Part shown: positions 1-9,177 of the stretch, piece by piece | Numbering within the stretch: position 1 is the stretch's first letter | Layout of the letters: the number at the start of each line of letters is the position of its first letter | DNA from: Capsicum annuum | Taxonomy: Eukaryota > Streptophyta > Magnoliopsida > Solanales > Solanaceae | Reading direction: 5' to 3' | DNA: 64,000 nt | Assembly (NCBI RefSeq): GCF_002878395.1 | Contig: NC_061122.1 | Location: 81,317,749 to 81,381,748, forward strand | Notes under the pieces: generated by a model | Databases searched by the model: none | Seen by the model: only the letters and a program-made list of their open reading frames with translations | Told to the model about the DNA's origin: nothing | Program-made: the position numbers and the translations under genes

Positions 1-684
1 GTCATCGCCCTGCAAAGACATGGAACCAGCCAAGACTGAACACTAGCCCCGTTTTTTAGATGGGTCGGGACCGACCTTCTATCCTGGTGAACAATATTCC
101 ACTGATTAGGTAAGGAAAAAATTCGAACCTACAATTTTCAGGTTATAAGCCTGATGAGTTGACCAATTCCTCTACCCCTCTTTTTCCCCTTCTTTTTTGA
201 ACTTTAAAAACCAAGGTTTGACTTGCATGTGTTAAGCATATAGTCTGAGTAGCATGATGTTCCCTTCTTAGCGCTTAGGCCACTACCTCAAAGTAAACTT
301 TTTGCTCTTTTCCTCTTATATAACAACGAGGGAAGAGATAGTAAGCATGACTTTCTACGTAATGATTTATCACGTTACAAGAGGGAGACCAAGAGAGTAG
401 ATTGGCTGTTTTTCCAGTAAAGTATAGTTGATAATCCCATTTTCGAATATGAATTTGAATATATTCTCTTTATTATTATAAATATAGCTTTTTTATCTTC
501 CACGTTATCTCCACAACTTTGGGCGACCCCTTCCACTTCTTTTTTTTAATTTCAAGCATGGACCTTAACTTATCGAACTGGCTTAGTAAAGTTGAAATCA
601 TTAGCTTTCAACTGTTTATAGTCAGCAGTGGAAAAGGGCGTAGCTTTGATTGCTCAAGTTGCCCTCTCATGGTCGGATGTGAAA
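1..684. other. Possible mitochondrial-derived segment, left part
   Basis: Non-LTR sequence that carries a decayed mitochondrial-type tRNA-fMet near its left end and otherwise no convincing gene. A 62-codon open frame at 519-707 runs into the LTR of element A and has no recognisable content. The segment is cut by element A at 685-689 (target duplication AAGAA) and resumes at 11987, so both flanks were contiguous before the insertion. Organellar origin is inferred from the tRNA relic only; a search against plant mitochondrial genomes would decide. Confidence 0.45.
108..181 (-). pseudogene. Decayed mitochondrial-type tRNA-fMet (trnfM-like)
   Basis: Read on the minus strand, the D arm, anticodon arm and T-loop follow plant mitochondrial trnfM closely: GAGGAATTGGTCAACTC, then TCAGG-loop-CCTGA, then a T-loop TTCGAAT. 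The acceptor stem no longer pairs (AGAGGGG against CCTTACC) and the T-stem is degraded to TTTTT on one side. The anticodon reads TAT where the functional gene has CAT. It is therefore a relic, not a working tRNA, and marks this stretch as probably of mitochondrial origin. The match to trnfM is from memory of the family, not from a search. Confidence 0.7.
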
Positions 685-689
685 AAGAA

Positions 690-2119
690 TGTAACATCCC
701 AAATTAAGTATCTCAAATGTGTTGATTGGTTACTAATACTTGTTTAACATATATTCTATTGTAGATAAGTAATATAAAAGACGGGAAGACAAGTCGGGTT
801 AGTTTCGGAGTCAAATAACCAGGTATGTAAGGCATACTCTATTTCACACTCTTTGGTATGAAGTCGTACAATTGTTCCATCAAGCAAGTTTCCGAGGTTA
901 TCCTATAACAAAGTGCTACATAATGGCAACACATTACACTCCATGTATCCAATGACCTTGTTCCCAATCTCTAACACATTAGAATACCTCAATACGTGCT
1001 TATTATTAAATCTGCGCGTTTATCTTCACTAGAAAATTTCAGGAGTTCTCCGTTTTTTCAAATAAGACCCATGTGTTATTTCAGCTCCTAAACACTTTAT
1101 TTGTGTGCCAACGGCTCCCTACCTCATTGTTTTTGCATTAAGTGTATATTTACATGTCTCTTATTATCGTATTATTGGTTCAAGGTACCATAATGTGATG
1201 ACCACCAAAGTAACAATCTCAAAGGCTAAATAAACTAAGTAATGCTAATCTGTAAAATGACGAGTGGCAGCTCATGGGCACTTGCCTAGCACGGGCCAAT
1301 ATCGATACCTTTATTTGTGGGTGGCAGCTCTGGGGCATAAGCCTAGCATGGGCCGATCTCAATCTTTATATGTAGGTGGCAGCTCAAGGGTGTAAACCTA
1401 GCATGGGCCGATCCTAATTTATCTATTTACCATTGATCAGCTGGTCATTTGCATTATATATGGCTTACAAATATTATGAAGTAAGAAGGGTAAAAATGAA
1501 TAAAGGGAACATAATATATGTAGTCCTACAATTTTATATAAAAGTGGTCTACTAGTACTACTTGTACACTTGTATCTGATTTTTATTGAGCTCGTGTACC
1601 ATATATTGTTACTTTTAGCCTTACATATTCAGTACATATTTTCATACTGGCGTCCCTTACGGGGGACCTGTATTTCATGCTGCAGGCACAGTTACTTCAG
1701 CTCATACACCTCACTCGTAGGAGCGCAGGCTATTCCGTGCATATTGATGAGCTCCAGGTTGATTCAGGGCTTTCTGAGTCTATTCCATATGCTTTGGTAT
1801 TGTGCTGTAGGTTAAGAGTAAGACGAGGGGGTTTGTCCCGACCCTAACTAAGTCTATGTATCTTTTAGAGGCTTTGTAGACTAATGTAAAGTTATGGTAG
1901 TGTCCTGATTTTAGACATGGTGGCCCAATCGGTCAAATGTTGTACATATCAGTTTGTGCGTGCATGTGTAGTTATTTTCATCGATACATAATATTATGTT
2001 TGTCAGAACCTTTAGTTGTTATAGTTAAATACATGGGAAGTACAAGTTTTTGAATTGGTTCTCTCGGGCCTTTACTGCTACGAGTGCCTATCCGCCCCAA
2101 TAGAATTTGAGGCATTACA
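690..2119 (+). repeat. 5' LTR of element A, internally deleted
   Basis: Starts TGTAACATCCC and ends ...GGCATTACA, directly before the primer binding site. The 3' LTR of the same element is 2804 bp, whereas this one is 1430 bp. After the first 11 bases the sequence jumps to the position matching about 10598 in the 3' LTR, so roughly 1.4 kb of U3-side sequence is missing. It retains three copies of a 55-57 bp direct repeat. Confidence 0.9.
1264..1420 (+). repeat. Three 55-57 bp direct repeats inside the LTR
   Basis: Three head-to-tail units beginning GTGGCAGCTC at 1264, 1321 and 1376, each ending near GGGCCGATC. The same triple array is seen at about 11122-11278 (element A 3' LTR), 32968-33122 (solo LTR G) and, reversed, at about 27265-27426 (D) and 50395-50553 (E). 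It is therefore a built-in part of this LTR family rather than a local expansion. Diverged versions (GGTATCCCAGGGG type) occur at about 7480-7650 and in both F LTRs. Confidence 0.85.
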
Positions 2120-2123
2120 AAAG

Positions 2124-2135
2124 TGGTATCAGAGC
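2124..2135 (+). promoter_or_regulatory. Primer binding site, initiator tRNA-Met
   Basis: TGGTATCAGAGC, complementary to the 3' end of plant initiator tRNA-Met, lies four bases after the 5' LTR end. This is the usual reverse-transcription priming site of these elements. Confidence 0.9.
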
Positions 2136-2341
2136 GCTCATCCTAGGGTGTCTACAAAGTTGTGTCTATATAGAGTCCTATTTATGGGCGTGTGTACACT
2201 ACATCTATAAATAGGAGGCTATGTGACATTTAAGGGTTGTCTCTTTTTCTTCATATCTTAGATCGTGCAATAGAGCCCATGTTGTAGGTGAAGTTATATT
2301 TAAACATTGAACCTATTTTTTTTCCTCTTATTATAGTAAAG

Positions 2342-3364
2342 ATACCGGTTACAAGAAGGAGTAGGAATACAGGTAAGCAAAAGGATGTGGCTGCCGGAGA
2401 AGGGTGGTGCAAGTCACCACCTAAACAAGCTAATCAAAGTGAGGCTCAAGCTGAGTTTGTATCCCAGACTTCTTCTACTCCTCCCCCTTCAGCAGATCTA
2501 AGAAGGAGAAGAATCGTATCCTCAGAACCACCTATTAATGCTACTGACCAAGATCTAAGGAATGCGGTGCAATTATTGGCTCGTATAGTTACTGGACAAA
2601 CTTAAGGACAAGCCATTCCAACTACAGGTTCTAGTGGTGCAGATAGGGCAGCTAGCCTACGAACGCAGTATTTCCTCAAATTGGATCCTCCCATGTTCAC
2701 CGGATCAGATCTTAATGAAGACCCACAAGACTTTATTGGTCAAATCCAAAGGGTTTTAGATGTCATGTATGTGTCGGGTAAAGAGATATTTGAGCTAGCA
2801 GCATATAGATTCAAAGAGGAGGCTATATTTTAGTATGAAGATTAGAAATGATCTAGGGGTATCGATGCATCTCCAGCTACTTGGCCTTCCATTTGAGATT
2901 TGAGAAGCCCGTGCAGATTAGTTCCTAAATCTTCGCCAAGGGAATATGAGCGTGAGGGAGTACAACCTTTGGTTTAACTTTTGGCTAGGTATGCTCCTAA
3001 TATAGTAGATACAATGGATGATAGAGTTCATCGAAATATAGATAGATTGGATCCATATCTGGTTAGAGATTATACTATTGCTGCTCTGAACAAAGACATA
3101 GACATAGCAAGGATACAAGATTTTGCACAAAAAAATGGAGGATCAGAGGCAACGAAGAAGAGTACAAGAATTGGAAAGAGGGTATTCCAAAAGGACTAGA
3201 TCTACAGGGCAGTTTATGGCATCCCAAGAAGAGTTAAGGCCTCAATTTTCTAATAGACCGCCTAGGCCATTATCTTCTTATTCTACAGCTAGTGCTCCAC
3301 CATAGTTTCAAGGGTCTAAAGGAAACCAATTTGGGAAGAGAAGTGAGAGTCCGAGTTCACGAAC
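2342..3364 (+). pseudogene. gag pseudogene, element A
   Basis: Gag-like frame aligning with the gag of D, E and F. The N-terminal part is rich in K, R, S and T. It is followed by the retrotransposon Gag core (segments such as LDPPMFTG, AAYRFKEE, RLDPYLVRD) and a basic RQRRR stretch. The family start codon ATG is ATA here (2342-2344), so the open frame only extends to an unrelated upstream ATG at 2288. Stops interrupt it from 2603 onward (for example CAA to TAA) and TGG to TAG at 2831. The CCHC zinc knuckle present in relatives is absent because the sequence jumps at about 3364 straight to the region just before RT. It is not functional. Confidence 0.85.
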
Positions 3365-5545
3365 ATAAATGCGGAGACACCAACTCTTCAAACCATTTCG
3401 GTGGTAAATGAATTTCCTGATGTATTTCTTGGAGACCTTCCAGGTTTGCCTCCTAAACGAAAAGTGGATTTTGGTATTGATGTGATTCCAGGAACCCAAC
3501 CAATCCAGTTCCTCCGTATACTGGTAGAATTACGAGAAATGAAAGAGAAATTGAAAGACTTGCTAGAGAAAGGATTCATAAAGCCTAGTATGTCCCCCTG
3601 GGGCGCACCAGTGTTATTTGTGCGTAAGAAAGATGGTTCATTGAGAATGTGTATTGACTACCAGCAACTGAATAAAGTGACTATTAAAAATAAATATCCC
3701 CTCCCAAGAATTGATGATTTATTTGATCAGTTACAAGGCGCCAAGTGTTTCTCAAAGATTGATTTGAGGTCAGTTTACCACTAAGTGAGGGTCAAAGAGA
3801 AGGATATACCCAAGACAACTTTCCAAACACGGTACTGTTATTACGAGTTCCTAGTCATGTCCTTTGGGCTAACTAATGCACCTGCAGCTTTTATGGATTT
3901 GATGAATAAGGTGTTCAAGCCATTCTTGGATGTGTTTGTGATAGTTTTTATAGATGATATTTAGGTTTATTCGAGATCAAATGAGGACCATGCTAATCAC
4001 TTATGACAGGTGTTGTAGATTCTTCATGATCGTACGCTATTTGCAAAGTTCTCTAAATGTTAGTTTTGGTTAAAATCTGTGGCATTCTTGGGTCATATTG
4101 TATCTGATGAAGGAATAAAGGTTGATACTTAAAAGATAGAAACCGTGAAGAATTGGCCAAAACCTACAATGCCTACGGAGGTTCGTAGTTTCCTTGGGTT
4201 GACAGGTTATTGTAGAAGGTTTGTTGAAGGTTTTTCTTCAATTTCTGCACCTTTAACCAAGCTAACACACAAAGCATCCAAGTTTCAATAGAATGATGCA
4301 TGCGAAAGAAGTTTCCAAGATCTAAAGAATAAGTTAACTTCTACACCCGTATTGGTGCTTCCAAAAGGCACAGAGGGGTATGCAGTATATTGTGATGCTT
4401 TAAGAATTGGCTTAGCGTGTTTATTTATTCATCACGGTAAAGTCATAGCATATGCCTCAAGACAACTACGGCCACACAAGAAAAATTATCCAACACATGA
4501 TTTGGATCTAGCAGCGGTTATATTTGCCTTTAAAATATGGCGTCACTACCTGTACAGGATTCATGTTGATATATACACTGACCACAAGAGTTTGTAGTAT
4601 ATCTTTAATCAGAAGAACCAAATTTGAGGCAGCGAAGATGGCTTGAATTATTAAAAGACTATGATGTTGATATCTTGTATCATTCGGGGAAAGCAAATGT
4701 GGTGGCAGATGCATTAAGTCGGAACACTATGGCACCATCTATAAAAAAACAAGGGATGACTAAAGATTTGTACCAACTAGCCAATTTGGGTGTTTGCCTT
4801 CTTGAAACTCCAGATGAAGGGCTTATTGTTTATAATGCTGCAAAATCTTCCCTAGTAGCTGAAGTAAAAGAGAAGCAATATGCAGATCCTATTCTATTAA
4901 AGCTTAAGTGTTAATGTGCAATGTGGTATGATGAAAGCATTTGAGCTTATGCAAGAAGGAGTACTTTGGTGCCAAAAAAGATTGTGTGTGCCGAATATCG
5001 ACGGGCTAAGAAAGATGATTATGAAAGAGGCACATCGTTCGAGGTATTCCATCCTTCCAGGGTCAACTAAGATGTATCAAGATTTGAAAGAAATATATTG
5101 GTGGAGTGACATAAAGAGGAACACTGCAGAATTTGTAGCTAATGTCCAAACTGTCAAGGAGTTAAAGTAGAGCACCAAAAGCCCAGGGGTTATATGCAAT
5201 GTATAGATCTTCCAATCTAGAAATGGGACATGATCAACATAGATTTTGTCACTGGTTTACCTCGTACATCTCGAAGGTTTGATTCCATGTGGATGATGTT
5301 GATAGGTTTACCAAATCAGCACACTTTCTACCAGTTAGGACTACTTGCATAGTTAAAAATATGCCAAATTATATATTAAAGAGATAGTTCGGCTACATGG
5401 AGTTCCAATCTCTATTATATCAGATCGAGGAGCTCAATTTATGGCAAATTTTTGGAAGTCTTTTCAGAGAAATCTGGGAACACAAGTGATCCTAAGTACA
5501 GCTTTTCACCCTCAAACAGATGGACAGACTTGTGTATTAGACTTT
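3365..5545 (+). pseudogene. pol pseudogene (RT, RNase H, integrase N-terminus), element A
   Basis: Reverse transcriptase begins near 3400 with the VIPGTQP and [14 protein letters not shown] motifs. The catalytic FIDD stands at about 3945-3957. RNase H follows ([11 protein letters not shown], around 4395; the relative E reads [11 protein letters not shown]). The integrase zinc-binding region spans about 5020-5160 and the first core segment (DMINIDFV) lies near 5230. Stops occur at 3782-3784 and at many later points, mostly at sites where relatives have CAA, CAG, CGA or TGG. The protease normally ahead of RT is deleted. The integrase core is interrupted at 5550 by a solo LTR and continues after 8328. 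Confidence 0.9.
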
Positions 5546-5550
5546 AAAGG

Positions 5551-8328
5551 TGTAACACCCTATATTCCGCGTGTACTAGTTCTACTTATGTGGCACTTGA
5601 TATGGACTTATGGGGTAGGTAATGGACTCGGATATCCTATGTGATTGGTGACGGTAAGATAGGTTTGGAGGAGTTCCCACATGTACTGAAACGTGGTATG
5701 ATTAAGTTACCTTCGATGAGAGAATATAAACTTGGAACCTTAAATAGGTATTTGAATCTAAAGGATGAAGTGACCAAGTTTTAAGTTTTAACTATAAGCA
5801 TTTTGATCTTAAAATAGAACAAAATATTGAGGTGCTTGCTTAACTTATTTTAAGCTAGTAGGTGAATCACCTACTTTGACCTTTTGACCAATAAGTACGT
5901 GAATCACCTATTAAGGATCCCTTAACCAGCTTATTGGGCCAAATACACTACCACCTACTTAAGTTAATTCTGGCCCAAATTAAATAAGAGAAAAGGAGGA
6001 GAATGGGCAGCCAAGGCCCAATAGTTTTTAATCCACAAAGGCCCAATATAATGGGAAAGTAGGTGCATCACCTACTTGATAAATTATGGCCCAAAAATAA
6101 CCAAGAAAGTCGGCCAAGAGCAGCTCTTTTTAAAGGGATTAAAACCAGCCCTTATAGCTCATTTTAACTAGCCAAAAAAAAATTAGCTTTTAAGATTTTC
6201 TCTCTTGTTCTCTCTTAGCTATGCAGCAGCCCTAAAATTCCACTAGGGTTCTTTGGAAACCTTCCTTCCAAGTTAAAGATAAGTGAACAAATCATGAGCA
6301 CATCTTAAGAATACTATAAGGATTATGTTCTCCATGATTAAACGAGAAGATATCCCTTTTTAAGTTTGGCAGTCCCTTTATCCTTGATTATTAAGAGATT
6401 TTTCTCTTCACTTTTGGTTTGTGAGTAAAGGGATCAAACTATTGATACATTAAGGTAATAAAATACCACCGAAATTAAGGTATGGCTAATGTCTATTTTT
6501 TCCCTTTTCCTATATACGCGTGTTGGTTGAGGATTATGTATATGTTGTTGTTAACAACTCAAGGAATGGTGAGTCCAATTTCTGGTTGCCATATTAAGGG
6601 GTATTTGGGGCTGTTTTGGATTTGTTTTATGTATGTATGTTGGGGGCTTCTTGGTTGACGTTGGGGGAATGGTGTGAATAATTTCCATTAAAAGGTAGAA
6701 GAAGAGTATAATAGTACACCACCAAATTGAATGTCGCTTAAGTTTACTGCCCACATCACTTGATATACTGTTTTGAGAGTACAATAATGATGAAACTATT
6801 AAGGGGATCTTATAAAAAGTTACATCATGTATGAATGTAATTGGAGAAGAATGAGGTTGAGAGAACACCCTTGATTAGTTGATTGTGGATTACTGCTCGG
6901 TTACTATTTTAGTAAGTTTAAATGGCATGAATATGTTAATTAGCTACTAATACTAGTCTTATGCTATTGTAGATTAGTAATCTAAAAGGAAAGACGTTAA
7001 GTGAAAGTGTGATCAGTTGTGCAGCAAGGTATGTATGGTTCATCGATCCTACTCTTTGGTATGAATCTAACTCCTTTGTTACAAAGTAAGCTTCCTAAGA
7101 ATTCTTCCTTTCAAGTTATACATAACTACAGCGTACAACCCCCACGGTGGTTAACAACCTTATTCTAACTTGTCGAGTTGTTAAAGTACGTAAAGATGCG
7201 TTTGTTACTAGATCTGTCCATTTCCTTTCTAAATACTAGTATGATATGGGTGCTTTCAGAAATAAGCCTTACGAGTTGTTCTCTTAGTTAACATGACCCA
7301 TGATGTTAGCTAAGCTTCTATGTGTTATATTTCTATTATTGTTGTATTCGACCTCATTGCTACTGCATCTAGTGCATATTTGCACACCTTTTGCTACTGG
7401 TCCAAAGTTCCAAATCTAATACATGACCACCAAAACAACTTTAAAGATAAAAATAATGATTTGAAGTGAATCTATATCTTTTGGGTGGTATCCCAGGGGT
7501 GGAAGAAACACCTAGCATAGGTCGATCCCAATATTACGGGTGGTATCCCAGAGGCAAAAGAAAACCCTAGCATGGGTCGATCTTGATTTGTATACTTATG
7601 AGAAACGTATCCCAGGGGTTAGAATGCCTAGCATGGGTCATCCTCTTTTACCACTGATCAGCTGGTCATTTGTATTATGCCTTATAATCTTATAAAGTAA
7701 AGAAGAATAAAGCAAAGTAAAGGATGTAATGTACATGATCCCATAAGCATAAGCAAAGTTGGTATTCTATCCTTATCTTTATAGTTATATATTGATAACT
7801 GATTTTATTGAGATATTGTCTTATTTATAGTCATTTCATGCCGTACATACTCAGTACACTCTTTGTATTGACACCCTTTGTGGGGGACACTATGTTTTAT
7901 GCCACAAGTATAGGTACTCTAGCTAGTATACCACCCCAGTAGGAGCACAGGGCGTCCAGTTGCTATTGGTGAGCTCTAAGTTGATTCGGAGCTTTTCGAG
8001 TCTGTTATATATTTTGGTATTGTGTAGTAGTTATGAACAAGGCGGGGGTTTATCCCAACCTTAACTAAGTGTCCAGGTGTCTTTTAGAGGCTTTGCAGAC
8101 TATGTGAAAAGTGTGGTAGTATTATGTTCTTTTAATGTTGTGGCCCCAATGGCAAAGTCTTGTATATGTAGGTTTGGACTTACTTACGTGGTTTGGTTTA
8201 TCAATGCATCTTATCCATACTAGAAGAAGCTTTGAATGCCATAATTATATGCATGAAAAGTACATGGTTAAGAGTTGGTTCTCCCAAAATGGGTGCCTGT
8301 CTGCCCCAATGGAATTTGCGGCGTGACA
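5551..8328 (+). mobile_element. Solo LTR (2778 bp) inserted in the integrase of element A
   Basis: Begins TGTAACACCC and ends GGCGTGACA. It is flanked by near-perfect target duplications AAAGG (5546-5550) and AAAGA (8329-8333). Relatives E and F read uninterrupted through this integrase position, so the insertion point is certain. Only one LTR is left, as expected after recombination between the two LTRs of a full element. It belongs to the same broad LTR family as A, D, E and G but is diverged. It contains the paired hairpins AGTAGGTG-NNN-CACCTACT at 5857-5875 and 6058-6076 and no coding sequence. Confidence 0.92.
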
Positions 8329-9057
8329 AAAGATAGTTGGGATGATCATCTACCTCTCATCGAGTTCTCCTATAACAATAGCTATCATTCACGTTTCAAA
8401 ATGGCACCATATGAAACTTTGTATGGAAAAAAGTGTAGATCACTAATTGGATAGTTTGAAGCGGGTGAAACTACCTTATTCGGGCCAGATCTTGTCATTA
8501 AGCTATGGAAAAGGTTAAAGTGATCCAATAGCGACTAGAAATAGCCCAAAGTAGACACAAGTCATATGCGGATGTTAGGAGAAGGGGGCTAGAGTTTGCT
8601 ATAGGTGATTGGGTATTCTTGAAGGTATCACCAATGAAGGGGGTTATAAGATTTAGTAAGAAAGAAAAATTAAGTCCACGTTATATAGGCCCATACCAGA
8701 TTACTCGGAGGCTTGGCCAAGTTACCTATGAATTAGAGCTACCCCAAGAGCTCTCAGCAGTTCATCCTGTATTTCACGTTTCAATTCTTTGAAAGTGCAT
8801 TGGAGATCCATCTCATATTACCCTTATTGAAGATGTACAAATTATAGAAGATCTCACCTATGAGGTAATACCTATTTCTATTCTAGATCAACAGGTTAAG
8901 AAGTTGAGGAATTAGGAAATAGCTTTTGTAAAAGTGCTTTTGAGGAATCGGCAAGTAGAAGAGATCACATGGGAAGCTGAAGAAGCGATGAAGTCCAAGT
9001 ACCCCCATTTGTTCAAATATAAAGAAAAAGTCCAAGATGCTGAATTGGAGCAATAAC
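8329..9057 (+). pseudogene. pol pseudogene (integrase C-terminus and chromodomain), element A
   Basis: Continuation of the integrase after the solo LTR. The active-site glutamate segment [12 protein letters not shown] lies near 8355, followed by the GPYQIT / FHVS tail of gypsy integrases around 8690-8790. The chromodomain occupies about 8870-9030 (ILDQQVKKLRN ... TWEAEEAMKSKYPHLF). Chromodomains of this type direct integration toward particular chromatin. The frame has stops (for example TAG in place of TGG near 8453 and in the chromodomain) and ends with TAA near 9055. Confidence 0.88.
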
Positions 9058-9141
9058 AAGTAGTCTAAAATATATAGGTACTATGTGGTAATAGGGATAT
9101 TAAACTTAGGCTTGAACTTGTTTTGGTTAGACAGTTATGCT

Positions 9142-9177
9142 AACATTCGAGGACGAATGTTTCTAAGGGGGGAAGGA
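9142..9177 (+). promoter_or_regulatory. Conserved hairpin and polypurine tract, element A
   Basis: A perfect inverted repeat AACATTCG-AGGA-CGAATGTT (9142-9161) is followed by a purine run AAGGGGGGAAGGA up to the LTR start. The purine run is the plus-strand priming site. The hairpin recurs at the same place in E (34145-34164, minus strand) and F (47325-47344). Confidence 0.8.

Noticed and set aside
1264..1420. Regularly spaced repeats that could suggest a CRISPR-like array
   Set aside because: Repeat units are head-to-tail without unique spacers, lie in LTRs and the genome is a plant.
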